Assembly (NCBI RefSeq): GCF_029263785.1
Contig: NZ_JAJUFE010000016.1
Location: 1 to 48,575 of the forward strand
Length of the DNA stretch: 48,575 nt
Source of the DNA: Pusillimonas sp.
GTDB lineage: Bacteria > Pseudomonadota > Gammaproteobacteria > Burkholderiales > Burkholderiaceae_B
Direction: 5' to 3'
The position numbers and the translations under genes were made by a program. The notes below the pieces were generated by a model that was given only the letters and a program-made list of their open reading frames with translations, was not told the origin of the DNA and searched no databases. Below, piece by piece: positions 1-10,256 of this stretch (position 1 is the first letter of the stretch; the number at the start of each line of letters is the position of its first letter).

Positions 1-135
1 CATCGGCTCGCAGCTTACGTTCCACGCTTCCTTCCCACACTCGGTCGCCCTTGTGCAGTTGCGCTTCACTTCATTCGCTGTGATCAACTTATGGCGGGAC
101 TTGCACCCGCAGGAGTGCGCCCATGCTGGGCGCAC
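1..135 (-). mobile_element. 5' end of a group II intron, class C, cut by the window edge
   Basis: Read on the minus strand from 135 leftwards, the sequence begins GTGCGCCC, which fits the group II intron 5' consensus GUGYG. It forms a perfect 9-bp hairpin (115-123 with 127-135) and continues with a GGGTGCAAGTCCCGCC element and a CGACCGAGTGTGGGAAGG stretch, as in domain I of class C introns. The boundary lies immediately after the T-run of a factor-independent terminator, which is the known insertion preference of class C introns. The rest of the ribozyme and any reverse transcriptase lie beyond the left edge. The family was recognised from remembered intron sequences, not by a covariance search. 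Confidence 0.78.
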
Positions 136-164
136 AAAAAAGGCGCTTCCGATGGGAAGCGCCT
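136..164 (-). terminator. Factor-independent terminator, intron target site
   Basis: A perfect 10-bp inverted repeat (141-150 with 155-164, 4-nt loop) is followed on the minus strand by a run of T. It lies downstream of the cupin gene that ends at 234, so it probably ends that transcript. The group II intron starts directly after the T-run. Confidence 0.85.
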
Positions 165-233
165 GCAGCATTTATGTGCGGGTCGTGGCGATGTCCGCCA
201 CCGATGGTGTCCCGCAAATGAACGGATTGGAAA

Positions 234-767
234 CTAGCGGAACAGCGACTCTACGTAGTCGGCACCAATGCCAACCTTTTCGTAGTGCTCCTTACAGAGC
301 TTGATGTAATCGTGAACATCAAAGTAGCCGTCTGCATTGCCGTCTTCGTCCAGCCAGATCAGCGGTCCTTTTACTACAAAGAAAGTACGCATCGGCTCTT
401 CGTGCTCGTAAGCGACCAGAGTGTGGCCTTCGCCCGGCGTTTCGTAAATGAAGTCACCCGCTGTGGCTGTCCAGTCGTGTTCGAGGTAACCCCACTTGCC
501 CGAGATGGTGTAGGCGAACACCTCATGCGGATGATAGTGACGGTTGACCAGACCGGCCGACTTTGCCATGAGGATGTCGGCCCATTTATTCTGCGAGGGT
601 GAAATCCAGAGTGGTCGGGACGAAACCGTTTCACTGAACGGGACGTAGTAGCGTTCGTCGTCTGTCGGCGCGTTGCCGATATAGGTTTCCTTCTTGGCAT
701 CCGCCTTGAAGACGTTGGCAATGGGTTTGAGGTCTCTCCAGAATTCGGTAGTGGGCTTTTCGGCCAT
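234..767 (-). CDS. Cupin dioxygenase, 2,4'-dihydroxyacetophenone dioxygenase family
   Basis: This is a 177-residue single-domain cupin. The metal-site region reads HYHPHEVFAYTISGKWGYLE at about residues 97-116, and a second conserved histidine follows in the PGEGHTL segment. The pattern and the YLEHDW stretch match the 2,4'-dihydroxyacetophenone dioxygenase (DAD) family, in which an Fe-dependent cupin cleaves the C-C bond of an aryl hydroxyketone to give 4-hydroxybenzoate and formate. A good AAGGAG ribosome site precedes the ATG. The gene is divergent from an AraC regulator that probably controls it. Family assignment is fairly safe. The substrate is not, because many relatives are uncharacterised. 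Confidence 0.75.
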   Translation of the reverse strand: MAEKPTTEFWRDLKPIANVFKADAKKETYIGNAPTDDERYYVPFSETVSSRPLWISPSQNKWADILMAKSAGLVNRHYHPHEVFAYTISGKWGYLEHDWTATAGDFIYETPGEGHTLVAYEHEEPMRTFFVVKGPLIWLDEDGNADGYFDVHDYIKLCKEHYEKVGIGADYVESLFR

Positions 768-906
768 GTTGCTCTCCTTTGAATGTCAGAGTGGAACTTT
801 GCTAAAGTCTACTTTGGCCTGTGTGCCAGCTTTTGCCTGAATCGGACATTTTTTTTGTCCATGCCGGACTTGTTTGGTGGTGACGGCTTGTTCCACTTTG
901 GCTGCC
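768..906. promoter_or_regulatory. Divergent promoter region, cupin / AraC regulator
   Basis: This 139-bp gap separates the minus-strand cupin gene from the plus-strand AraC gene and must hold both promoters. It contains an AT-rich stretch with a T8 run near 851. No clear operator could be assigned by eye. Confidence 0.35.
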
Positions 907-1893
907 ATGATTACTTATCCCAGCAACGCTTACACCCGATGGTCGACCGACGATGTCGCTGTTGCTGATCGAATCGACTATTGGAACGATAGAAATACCT
1001 CGGTACTGGTGGGGCTGCGCAGCTCGTCATTTGCGGACGACGGCTTGCGTGCGGCACAAACCAACTTTGATCTGGGCGGCTTGCGACTGGCCGACATCAG
1101 CGGCAACGGACACGTTATCGAACGCAATAGCGAGATGGTCAGGCGACATCCGAAGCCGGCTGTATTCGCCAGCCTGGTGCTCCAAAGCAAGGGGTTCTTC
1201 TACCAGGCGGGTGAGTGCCACCAGCTCGAGCCGGGCGATCTGGTTCTTTACGATATTCAGCGCCCGTACGCCATCGGTTTTCACGATTCGATGCGCCAGG
1301 TGCTGTTCGATGTGCCAAGCAATGTCTTCGGACACCAGTTCCCATCGGATGCGTTTGCCAAGCCCATCAAGGTGAATGGCCGCAATGGTTCAGCCAGAGT
1401 GCTGGCGATGCGCCTGCGCCAGCGTGCCATCGATTTTATTACCCGTCCCAGTTACGACCGTGCGCCCGAACTGCGAGATGAGGCCTGCGCTGTGCTGCAA
1501 ACCGTGGTGTGCGACCACCTTGCGGGTCAATCCGGTACCGGGTTAAGTGTTTCTTATCTGGCCGCCGCGCGATCCTATGTGGCGCAAAATGTGCATGATC
1601 CCGACTTGAATGCCACCCGTCTGGCCGCTGCATTGGGCATATCGCTGCGTCATCTGACGCGCCTGTTCGCGGCCCAGGGCCAGACGCCGGCATACTATAT
1701 ACGCACGTTAAGGCTGCAAAAGGCGCGGGCCGATCTGGCCGATCCATCACAGGCGCATTTAAGTGTGGCCGCTATCGCGTTCAAATGGGGGTTTGTCAGT
1801 CAGGCCCATTTTTCGCGGGTGTTTCGCCAGGAGTTCGGGTTGTCACCCAAACAGTCCCGCGACGAATCCAGGCACGGTTCCGCACCGGCGTAA
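907..1893 (+). CDS. AraC family transcriptional regulator, FeaR-like
   Basis: The protein has about 328 residues. The N-terminal half resembles the AraC-binding-like sensor domain of FeaR/NahR-type activators. The C-terminal hundred residues carry the two helix-turn-helix motifs of AraC proteins (LAAALGISLRHLTRLFAAQG and VAAIAFKWGFVSQAHFSRVF). Its divergent position suggests it activates the DAD-type cupin gene in response to an aromatic ketone or a related acid; this is inferred from context. The ATG at 907 is the first methionine before the recognisable domain. The frame is open upstream to a TTG at 874, and neither start has a clear ribosome site, so the start is uncertain. Confidence 0.8.
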   Translation: MITYPSNAYTRWSTDDVAVADRIDYWNDRNTSVLVGLRSSSFADDGLRAAQTNFDLGGLRLADISGNGHVIERNSEMVRRHPKPAVFASLVLQSKGFFYQAGECHQLEPGDLVLYDIQRPYAIGFHDSMRQVLFDVPSNVFGHQFPSDAFAKPIKVNGRNGSARVLAMRLRQRAIDFITRPSYDRAPELRDEACAVLQTVVCDHLAGQSGTGLSVSYLAAARSYVAQNVHDPDLNATRLAAALGISLRHLTRLFAAQGQTPAYYIRTLRLQKARADLADPSQAHLSVAAIAFKWGFVSQAHFSRVFRQEFGLSPKQSRDESRHGSAPA

Positions 1894-1911
1894 GTACCTG
1901 CCAAGATGGCA

Positions 1912-3126
1912 TCAGGCCTGGCTGACGGCGATCACCGGAGTTCGCTGTGCCAGGACAGCCAAACTGCCTGTGAGCAGCCCGATGCAAACGCAAAAGACAA
2001 GCAGTGCCTGGGTCAGGCCGATGTGGTCGGCCAGCCACCCCATGCCCAGAACCGGCAGGATGCTGCCCAGATAGGCGATTATCAGGTAGGTTGAAAGCAG
2101 GCTGGAGCGCTGATGGGGCGGAGCCACCTTGTTGACCACAGTGATGCCACCCAGATTGCATAAACCGTGGCCCAACGAGGTGGTCAATACACTCGAGGCA
2201 AAGAGCAAGGGTGAGGTCGTGGTGGTGTTGAGCATCAGCAAGACATTGGCCAGCATCAACGACAGCAAACCCCAGATAACAACGCGCTTGGTCGCCCAGG
2301 GTCTGGCCGCAAACTGAAAAGCGGCCGACAGGAACAATATGACCCCGATCGACAAACCGCTGACAGCGGGACCATGCCAGGGGACCATCTTATCCATGAA
2401 GCTGGGCGCCAGCGATGCATACATGCTGAACATGCCGAAAGCACTGAAGGCTGCAAGGCTGCCGATAAGATAAGGGCGGGTCAGCGGGCTGGCCGGTAGG
2501 GAAAGGGCCGGCAGCCACTGCCGCCAGCCGGGTGTTGGCGCCAGAGATCGGGGCGTGTTGATCTTCAGGCGAAACAAGGTGTAGATCGCCAAAACCCCCA
2601 GTGCAATGGATGGTACATAGGCACTGATCAGGGGGTAAGGAGTCCATTGTGCAATCAGTCCACCGACCAAAGGTCCCAAACCAAAACCGAAGGCCAGCGT
2701 AAGGCTGATGGTGGCGGCAACACGTTGACTATTGCTTCCTTTGCTTAGCTGAGCCAGGCCAAGCGAGGACGAGGGCACGATCATTCCCGAGGCCAGGCCG
2801 AGCATTACCCGGCTTACTGTAAAGCTGGCCGGGTTCCACGCGACGGCAGACAATGTAATGCCAAGGGTCACGAATATGACGCCGGCACGCAGTACGGGCA
2901 TGAAGCCGTAGCGATCAGACAGCCGGCCCAGGAACATCAGGGTGGCCAGGGCCGCCACCATATAGGCGATGTACAGCTGTGCAACATTGCTGGGACTAAG
3001 TGACCAGACCTCTTGATAAAGCGGATACAGCGGACTTGCCAGGGCGGTGCCCATCACGCCGATGCACATCGAAACGCATACCCAGAAATAAGATCGGTCG
3101 TTACTGGGTATGGTGGCTGAATTCAT
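1912..3126 (-). CDS. MFS transporter, 12-TM drug/aromatic type
   Basis: This is a major facilitator superfamily protein of about 404 residues with twelve predicted hydrophobic segments. The conserved loop between TM2 and TM3 is visible as FLGRLSDRYGFMPVLRAG. The overall style is that of proton-driven exporters or aromatic-compound permeases. It converges with the AraC gene (18 bp between stop codons), so it is probably not in that operon. The chosen ATG (MNSATIPSND) leaves a short cytoplasmic N-terminus. An in-frame ATG 54 bp upstream at 3180 is possible but lacks a ribosome site. The substrate is unknown. Confidence 0.78.
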   Translation of the reverse strand: MNSATIPSNDRSYFWVCVSMCIGVMGTALASPLYPLYQEVWSLSPSNVAQLYIAYMVAALATLMFLGRLSDRYGFMPVLRAGVIFVTLGITLSAVAWNPASFTVSRVMLGLASGMIVPSSSLGLAQLSKGSNSQRVAATISLTLAFGFGLGPLVGGLIAQWTPYPLISAYVPSIALGVLAIYTLFRLKINTPRSLAPTPGWRQWLPALSLPASPLTRPYLIGSLAAFSAFGMFSMYASLAPSFMDKMVPWHGPAVSGLSIGVILFLSAAFQFAARPWATKRVVIWGLLSLMLANVLLMLNTTTTSPLLFASSVLTTSLGHGLCNLGGITVVNKVAPPHQRSSLLSTYLIIAYLGSILPVLGMGWLADHIGLTQALLVFCVCIGLLTGSLAVLAQRTPVIAVSQA

Positions 3127-3250
3127 GAAGCGAGCTATGTCCTTGCTGTGTGATTCCGTACTGCAATAAGGCTGGGTCAAGCCAAGAACGCAAGTTTATA
3201 TGTGCTGAAAGTCTCGCACAAATGTCTTTGATTCTGACAGAACCCTGAAT

Positions 3251-3286
3251 AAAAACCGGCTCGGGCAGAGCCGGGAGCCGGTTTTT
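3251..3286. terminator. Bidirectional factor-independent terminator
   Basis: AAAAACCGGCTC and GAGCCGGTTTTT form a perfect 12-bp inverted repeat around a 12-nt loop, with T-runs on both strands. It sits just downstream of the minus-strand solute receptor gene, which ends at 3319, and upstream of the MFS gene, so it separates the two transcripts. Confidence 0.85.
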
Positions 3287-3318
3287 GAGCCAGGGCGACG
3301 GGTGCCCGGTTTACAAGC

Positions 3319-4482
3319 TTACATCTTGCACTGCTCGTAATAGGCGTCTTTATGGCCTTCGAATACAACGCCTGTGGCGGCCAGTTGAGCTTTGCCGTCG
3401 TCACCCTTCACGACCTCGACGCGATACCAGTCGGTGATCGGGAAATGGTTGGTGTTGAATGAGAAGGCGCCACGCACGGATTCGAAATCGGCCGCTTCAA
3501 GCGCCTTGCGCACGGCTTCCTTGTCTTGCATGTTGCCGTCGAGCTTCTTGATTGCCGAAGCGATCAGGTTGGCTGCGTCGTACGACTGTGCGGCATACAG
3601 GGAAGGCGGGCGGTTGTATTTCTTTTCGAAGGCTTCAACAAACTGCTTGTTTTGTGCGTTGTCGAGGTTAGGTGCGTAGGGCGCATGGGTAATGACGCCC
3701 AGGGCGATATCTTGCAACGCGGGCAGGGTCGAGCCGTCGACAGTACTAGCAGAGATAAGGGGCACTTTGCCCAGCAGACCCGCCTGGCGGTACTGCTTGA
3801 CGAAGTTGACGCCCATGCCGCCAGGATAGAACACATAAACCGCATCGGGATTGGCCTGCTGCAGTTGCGCTATTTCAACCGAGTAGTCCATTTGACCGAT
3901 CTGGGTGTAGACCTCGTCGATGACTTCGCCGTTATAGAAGCGCTTGAAACCTTGCAGGGCGTCTTTGCCGGCCTGGTAGTTGGGCGCCATGATGTACATC
4001 TTCTTGTAGCCGGCGTTGGTGGCGATCTGTCCGCCCCCTTCGTGCAGCTGGTCGTTGTTCCAGGATGTCGAGAAGAAGTACGGCGAGCATTCGGCGCCCG
4101 ACATGGGAGACGGACCGGCGTTGGATCCGATGAGGAACGTCTTTGATTCGAGGATGGGGGTACGTGCCGCCATCATTACGTTGGAGAAGATGATGCCGGT
4201 GACGAAGTCGACCTTGTCGTTGTTGACCAGCTTGCGGGCCAGTTGCACGCCAAGTTCAGGTTTGAGCTGATCGTCTTCGATAATGACTTCGACGTCTTTA
4301 CCGCCAAGCTTGCCGCCGTTTTGTTCTACGGCCAGCATGAAGCCGTCGCGTTGGTCCTGGCCCAGAGCTGCGCCGCCGCCCGACAGTGTGGTGATCAGGC
4401 CGATCTTGACCTGGGCCTGTGCAACGCCGGCAACGCCCAAGGCGATGGCCGAAGCAAGAACGAGTTTCTTGAGATTTGTCAT
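3319..4482 (-). CDS. ABC transporter substrate-binding protein, LivK-like
   Basis: This 387-residue periplasmic binding protein has a signal peptide with cleavage near residue 23 (GVAQA-Q), followed by the periplasmic-binding fold 6 domain (KIGLITTLSGGGAALGQDQR). It belongs to the branched-chain amino acid receptor family, which in betaproteobacteria often binds aromatic acids. A strong GAGGAAG ribosome site precedes the ATG. The gene lies 85 bp downstream of the 3-hydroxyanthranilate dioxygenase gene on the same strand, so it may bind an aromatic substrate of that pathway. No permease or ATPase genes are adjacent, so it must use a transporter encoded elsewhere. Confidence 0.85.
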   Translation of the reverse strand: MTNLKKLVLASAIALGVAGVAQAQVKIGLITTLSGGGAALGQDQRDGFMLAVEQNGGKLGGKDVEVIIEDDQLKPELGVQLARKLVNNDKVDFVTGIIFSNVMMAARTPILESKTFLIGSNAGPSPMSGAECSPYFFSTSWNNDQLHEGGGQIATNAGYKKMYIMAPNYQAGKDALQGFKRFYNGEVIDEVYTQIGQMDYSVEIAQLQQANPDAVYVFYPGGMGVNFVKQYRQAGLLGKVPLISASTVDGSTLPALQDIALGVITHAPYAPNLDNAQNKQFVEAFEKKYNRPPSLYAAQSYDAANLIASAIKKLDGNMQDKEAVRKALEAADFESVRGAFSFNTNHFPITDWYRVEVVKGDDGKAQLAATGVVFEGHKDAYYEQCKM

Positions 4483-4567
4483 GTGTCTCTTCCTCTGGAT
4501 TGTTGGGAGTGTTCGTTAACACCGTTACAAGGTTATACGGAAATTCAGAATTTTTGTATGGGGAAAC

Positions 4568-5218
<651 letters not shown>

Positions 5219-5379
5219 TTAAATGGATAAAAGAGGTTGGCTTGCAATGGCATACGCATTGCGCATAGTCCGGCACGCCTGAGTTCCGATTTGCCGGCGT
5301 CCCCGCCTGCAGGTTCGGGCCGCGTCGTTGACGGCATTTGAAAATTTGCCCGCGTGCGTTGGGTTTAACAAAGAAACCT

Positions 5380-5398
5380 GATAATGATTCTCAACTAC
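5380..5398. promoter_or_regulatory. Fur-box-like site in the 429-bp gap before the formate dehydrogenase operon
   Basis: GATAATGATTCTCAACTAC matches the 19-bp Fur consensus (GATAATGATAATCATTATC) at 13 positions, including the first nine. It lies 136 bp upstream of the formate dehydrogenase start and 276 bp from the divergent 3-HAO start. Iron control would make sense for either product, since both contain iron. The rest of the 5105-5533 gap is AT-rich towards fdnG, with a TATACT near 5450 that could be a -10 element. No gene is seen there. Confidence 0.45.
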
Positions 5399-5533
5399 CA
5401 TCGAAGGTAACAATGCGCACAGGTCATAGCTTTTTTTAAATTCGAGCCCTATACTGCGCCTATACCCGAGAATTTATAGGGTTATTCAAGCGATCCAACA
5501 AAAATCAGTTGTTTTCATCATCTGGAGAGCGTC

Positions 5534-8500
5534 ATGGTCAACATGAGTCGGCGGCAATTCTTCAAGGTGACAGGGGCAACACTGGCGAGTTCCAGCTTAA
5601 CCTTGCTGGGGGTCGCCCCCAGTCCGGCAATGGCTGAGGTGCGTCAGTACAAGCTTGCGCGAATGACCGAAACGCGCAACACCTGTCCGTATTGTTCAGT
5701 GGCATGTGGAGTTCTGTTGTACAGCCTTGGCGATGGCAGTAAAAACGCCACGGCAAAAGTCATGCACGTAGAGGGCGACTCCGATCACCCCGTCAACCGC
5801 GGGACGCTCTGTCCGAAAGGGGCCGGCCTGCTCGACTTCATCAACAGTCCCAACCGCCTGAAGTACCCAGAATACCGGGCCCCCGGCTCAGACAAATGGC
5901 AGCGAATTTCCTGGGACGACGCGCTCGACCGCATCGCCAAGCTCCTGAAAGAAGATCGCGACGCCAACTTCATCCAGCGCAATGAAAACGGCCAGGTGGT
6001 CAATCGCTGGCTTACCACTGGCATGCTTGCCGCTTCGGCCAGCTCAAACGAAGTCGCTTACGTAACACACAAGGTCGTTCGCGCCCTTGGCGCTCTTGGA
6101 TTCGATAACCAGGCTCGTGTCTGACATGGTCCGACGGTGGCAGGTCTTGCCCCGACGTTTGGCCGTGGAGCGATGACGAACCATTGGGTCGACATCAAGA
6201 ACGCCGATGTAGTTTTGATTATGGGCGGAAACGCCGCCGAAGCTCACCCCTGTGGATTCAAGTGGGTAACCGAGGCCAAGGCTCATAACAAAGCCAAACT
6301 TATTGTTGTTGATCCGCGCTTTACGCGGTCGGCTTCTGTGGCCGACTATTATGCGCCGATTCGTGTCGGTACCGACATCGTTTTCCTCGGTGGCGTCATT
6401 CGTTACCTGCTCGAAAACGACAAGATCCAGCACGAGTACGTTCGCAACTACACCGATCTTCCCTTTATCGTGCGCGAAGACTTCAGCTTCGAAGAAGGCC
6501 TGTATTCGGGCTATAACGAAGAAAAACGCGTGTACGACAAGGCATCGTGGGATTACGAGCTCGACGAAAGCGGGTACGCCCGCGTCGACCCCACCCTGCA
6601 GCACCCGCGCTGCGTTTACCAGCTGATGAAGCAGCACTACTCGCGATATACGCCCGAGATGGTGTCGCGGGTCTGTGGCACACCCGAAGACAAGTTCCTG
6701 AAAGTGTGCGAAATGCTGGCCTCCACTTCAACGCCTGATCGCGTCGGCACCATCATGTACGCATTAGGCTGGACGCAGCACTCCATCGGATCGCAGATAA
6801 TCCGCACGGGTGCCATGATGCAGCTTCTGCTGGGCAACATCGGTGTTGCGGGCGGCGGCATGAACGCCTTGCGCGGTCACTCGAACATTCAGGGCCTGAC
6901 CGATCTTGGCCTGATGTCGAATCTGCTGCCGGGCTACCTGACACTGCCCAACGATGCCGAACAGGATTACGAAACGTACATCCGCAACCGTACCCAGCTG
7001 CCGCTGCGACCCAACCAGCTCAGCTACTGGCGCAACTACAGCAAGTTCCATGTCAGTCTCATGAAGGCATGGTGGGGCGACGCGGCCCGTCCTGACAACA
7101 ACTGGGCCTACGATTATTTGCCCAAGATGGACCGCCCGTACGACATGCTCCAGGTGTACGAGCTGATGCACAAGGGCAAGATGAACGGCTACATCTGCCA
7201 GGGCTTCAACCCCTTGGCGGCTGCGCCCTACAAGTCCAAGCTCACCGAGGCCTTCTCCAAGCTCAAGTTCCTGGTGGTCATGGATCCGCTCATCACCGAA
7301 ACGTCCGAGTTCTGGCGCAATGTGGGCGAGTACAACGATGTTGACCCTGCTTCTATCCAGACCGAGGTCATCCGGCTTCCGACCACCTGTTTCGCCGAAG
7401 AAGAAGGCGCGCTGGTGAACTCGGGTCGCTGGCTGCAGTGGCACTGGAAAGCGGCCAACCCCCCGGGCGAAGGCAAGAGCGACATCGAGATCATGGCGTC
7501 GCTGTATACGCGCATTCGTGCGTTGTACGAGAAGGAAGGCGGCACGTTTCCCGATCCGATCGTCAATCTCTGGTGGCCGTATTCCAACCCCCAGAACCCC
7601 ACTGCCGAAGAACTCGCCAAAGAGTACAGCGGTCGGGCCCTGGTAGACCTGGTCGACCCGAAAGACTCGACGCGGGTCCTGCGCAAGGCCGGCGAGCAGG
7701 TGGCGGGTTTCGGCGAGCTGCGCGACGACGGGTCCACCATCTGCGGATGCTGGCTATACGCGGGATGCTGGTCACCGGCGGGCAACCTGATGGCCCGTCG
7801 CGACAACAGCGATCCCACTGGTATCGGCCAGACGCTCAATTGGGCCTGGTCGTGGCCTGCCAACAGGCGCATCATGTACAACCGTGCATCGTGCGACCTC
7901 GAAGGCAAGCCATTCAACCCGCGCAAGAGCGTTATTCACTGGAACGGCAAGGCATGGGTAGGTGCCGACGTTCCCGACTTCAAGGTCGACGAGAATCCGC
8001 TCGATGGAATGGGGCCCTTCATCATGAACCCCGAGGGGGTCGCCCGGTTCTTCGCGCGCAAGGGGATGGCCGAGGGGCCCTTCCCCACGCACTACGAACC
8101 ATTCGAGAACCCTCTTGGCTATAACCCGGTCTACCCGGACGAAAAGCGAGCCGTCACCAACCCGGCGGCCCGCGTGTTCGAAGACGACCTGGCTTCCATG
8201 GGAGACGCAAGCAGTTTCCCCTATGTCGCTACCACGTATCGACTTACCGAGCACTTCCACTACTGGACCAAGCACGTCGAGCTCAATGCCATCTTGCAGC
8301 CCGAGCAGTTCGTCGAAATCGGCGACGCCCTGGCTCAAGAACTGGGTATTGCAAACGGCCAGTGGATAAGGGTCTCGTCCAAACGGGGGTACATCAAGGC
8401 GGTTGCGGTAGTGACCAAGCGCATCAAGGCGCTGCAGGTCGAAGGCAAAACCGTACACCAGGTCGGCATCCCGCTTCACTGGGGGTTTGTCGGCCTTGCC

Positions 8501-8602
8501 AAGCCGGGCTTCCTGGCCAATACATTGACACCATCAGTGGGGGACGGCAACACGCAAACGCCCGAGTTCAAGTCCTTCCTGGTCAACGTCGAGAAAGTTT
8601 AG
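5534..8602 (+). CDS. fdnG: Formate dehydrogenase alpha subunit, selenocysteine-containing (UGA read through)
   Basis: This is a molybdopterin (bis-MGD) formate dehydrogenase of 1022 codons. It starts with a twin-arginine signal (MSRRQFFK), so it should be exported folded to the periplasm. The N-terminal [4Fe-4S] motif CPYCSVACGV appears near residue 52. The in-frame TGA at 6122-6124 is codon 197, in the context RV-Sec-HGPTVAGL, which is the selenocysteine active site of FdnG/FdoG. The protein resumes in the same frame as AGLAPTFGRGAMTNHWVDIK and ends without a further stop. A GGAG site precedes the ATG. It heads the operon with the beta and gamma subunits, and all Sec machinery follows. An automatic caller would wrongly split it in two. 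Whether it is closer to FdnG or FdoG is not resolved. Confidence 0.96.
6122..6163 (+). promoter_or_regulatory. Bacterial SECIS element in fdnG mRNA
   Basis: Fourteen nucleotides after the UGA, GGCA (6139-6142) and UGCC (6148-6151) pair around the loop GGUCU. This is the apical hairpin with the G/U loop that SelB recognises in E. coli fdhF and fdnG. The lower stem is less obvious by eye. Together with selB, selC, selA and selD downstream, it supports true UGA decoding rather than a nonsense mutation. Confidence 0.85.
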
Positions 8603-8611
8603 GAGTAAGCC

Positions 8612-9535
8612 ATGGCATTGCAATCATTGGATATCAAGCGGCGCTCCGCTACCACCACCCCCATGCCCAGCGAGCGCGATGTGGTCATGGGCGGTGGTGT
8701 AGCCAAGCTTATCGACACCACCAAATGCATAGGCTGCAAGGCATGCCAGGTAGCCTGCATGGAATGGAACGACGTCCGGGACGAAATCGGTACGAACGTG
8801 GGTGTGTATGACAACCCCATGGACCTTACCGAGAACTCCTGGACGCTCATGCGTTTTGCCGAGTACGAGAACGACGCGGGCGATCTTGAATGGCTGATCC
8901 GCAAGGACGGCTGCATGCACTGCGAAGACCCCGGCTGCCTCAAGGCTTGCCCGGCTCCGGGTGCCATCGTTCAGTACAACAACGGCATTGTCGATTTTCA
9001 CCAGGAAAACTGCATCGGCTGCGGGTATTGCATTACCGGATGCCCGTTCGACATTCCGCGTATCTCCAAGAAAGACAACAAGGCATACAAATGTACCTTG
9101 TGTTCTGATCGCGTTGCGGTGGGCCAAGAGCCTGCGTGCGTCAAGACCTGTCCGACGGGTGCCATTGTGTTCGGCACCAAAGAAGACATGATCAAGCACG
9201 CCGACGACCGCATTGTCGATCTGAAGTCTCGCGGATTCGACAACGCCGGCCTGTATGACCCTGCAGGTGTAGGCGGCACACACGTCATGTATGTGTTGCA
9301 CCATGCTGATCAGCCGGGTCTTTACAGCGATCTTCCCAAAGATCCAACCATCAGTCCGATGGTGTCGTTGTGGAAGGGAATCGCCAAGCCGCTCGGGGTC
9401 GCCGCCATGGCACTGACAGCACTGGCGGGCTTCTTCCATTACATCCGCGTAGGCCCCAACGAGGTCACCGACGAGGACGAGCGCCGGGCTGAAGAAGAAA
9501 GCCAACGCCAATCGCAGGAGGCTACTCATGAATGA
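8612..9535 (+). CDS. fdnH: Formate dehydrogenase iron-sulfur (beta) subunit
   Basis: This 307-residue subunit passes electrons from the alpha subunit to the membrane cytochrome through four [4Fe-4S] clusters. The cysteine clusters are visible in order: [35 protein letters not shown] and CTLC...CVKTC. A single C-terminal hydrophobic helix (about residues 258-275) should anchor it on the periplasmic face. An AGGAG site precedes the ATG ten bases after the fdnG stop, and its end overlaps the next gene by 8 bp, so the three genes are translationally coupled. Confidence 0.95.
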   Translation: MALQSLDIKRRSATTTPMPSERDVVMGGGVAKLIDTTKCIGCKACQVACMEWNDVRDEIGTNVGVYDNPMDLTENSWTLMRFAEYENDAGDLEWLIRKDGCMHCEDPGCLKACPAPGAIVQYNNGIVDFHQENCIGCGYCITGCPFDIPRISKKDNKAYKCTLCSDRVAVGQEPACVKTCPTGAIVFGTKEDMIKHADDRIVDLKSRGFDNAGLYDPAGVGGTHVMYVLHHADQPGLYSDLPKDPTISPMVSLWKGIAKPLGVAAMALTALAGFFHYIRVGPNEVTDEDERRAEEESQRQSQEATHE

Positions 9536-10172
9536 CGTCAGAAATTCCCGGCTTATCCAGCGCTATACGCCGGGTGAAAGGGCTAATCACTGGATTGTTG
9601 CCATCGCGTTCGTTCTGCTGGCACTTTCGGGGCTCGCGCTGTTTCACCCCTACTTCTACCCCTTGACCGGCCTGTTCGGTGGCGGCACCTGGACACGGAT
9701 CTTGCATCCGTGGATAGGCGTCTTCATGTTCCTGCTGTTTCTCGTGTTGGCCATACGCATGGCGCGCCACAACGCCATCGACCGAAACGATCGCCAGTGG
9801 CTCAGGCAATTTGGTGATGTCATCAACAAGCGCGAAGAGCGCGTACCAGATGTCGGCAAGTACAACGGTGGGCAGAAGGTGCTGTACTTTGCGCTAATTC
9901 TGCTGATGATCGGCCTTTTGCTGACTGGCCTGGTAATGTGGCGCGAGTATTTTGCAAGCTTCTTCGGCCTATGGCTGATTCAGCTGGCATCGGTGCTGCA
10001 TGCCATCTTTGCATTTTTGATTATCTGCGCGATCATTGTGCATATCTATGCCGGCATCTGGGTCAAGGGCTCGGTACGCTCCATGACCCGTGGCACCGTC
10101 ACGCCGGGTTGGGCCTGGAAGCATCATCGTGCGTGGTTCCGTCAAGTACGGGGTCTGCCTTCACGCAAGTAG
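9528..10172 (+). CDS. fdnI: Formate dehydrogenase cytochrome b556 (gamma) subunit
   Basis: This 214-residue membrane protein has four hydrophobic helices. Histidines on or near helices 1, 2 and 4 ([26 protein letters not shown]) fit the two-heme cytochrome b of the FdnI/FdoI family. It takes electrons from the beta subunit and reduces quinone. Its GGAGG ribosome site lies inside the end of fdnH. A terminator-like hairpin follows before fdhE. Confidence 0.93.
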   Translation: MNDVRNSRLIQRYTPGERANHWIVAIAFVLLALSGLALFHPYFYPLTGLFGGGTWTRILHPWIGVFMFLLFLVLAIRMARHNAIDRNDRQWLRQFGDVINKREERVPDVGKYNGGQKVLYFALILLMIGLLLTGLVMWREYFASFFGLWLIQLASVLHAIFAFLIICAIIVHIYAGIWVKGSVRSMTRGTVTPGWAWKHHRAWFRQVRGLPSRK

Positions 10173-10206
10173 GCTTCATCAATGCCCGGTACGGGCAAAG
10201 ACCGAC

Positions 10207-10244
10207 ATGGCTGCCCGGTGTCCGTGCCGGGCAGCCATATTTTT
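10207..10244 (+). terminator. Terminator or attenuator between fdnI and fdhE
   Basis: A perfect 12-bp inverted repeat (10207-10218 with 10227-10238, 8-nt loop) is followed by ATTTTT. It has the form of a factor-independent terminator, lies in the middle of the apparent operon, and ends only 12 nt before the likely fdhE start. Partial read-through would make the assembly and Sec genes less abundant than the structural subunits. Confidence 0.75.
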
Positions 10245-10256
10245 CAGGAGAGTGCA

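Noticed and set aside
6122-6124. Stop codon splitting the formate dehydrogenase alpha gene, as if a pseudogene
   Set aside because: The frame is continuous on both sides, the context is the known Sec site, a SECIS hairpin follows and all Sec genes are adjacent.
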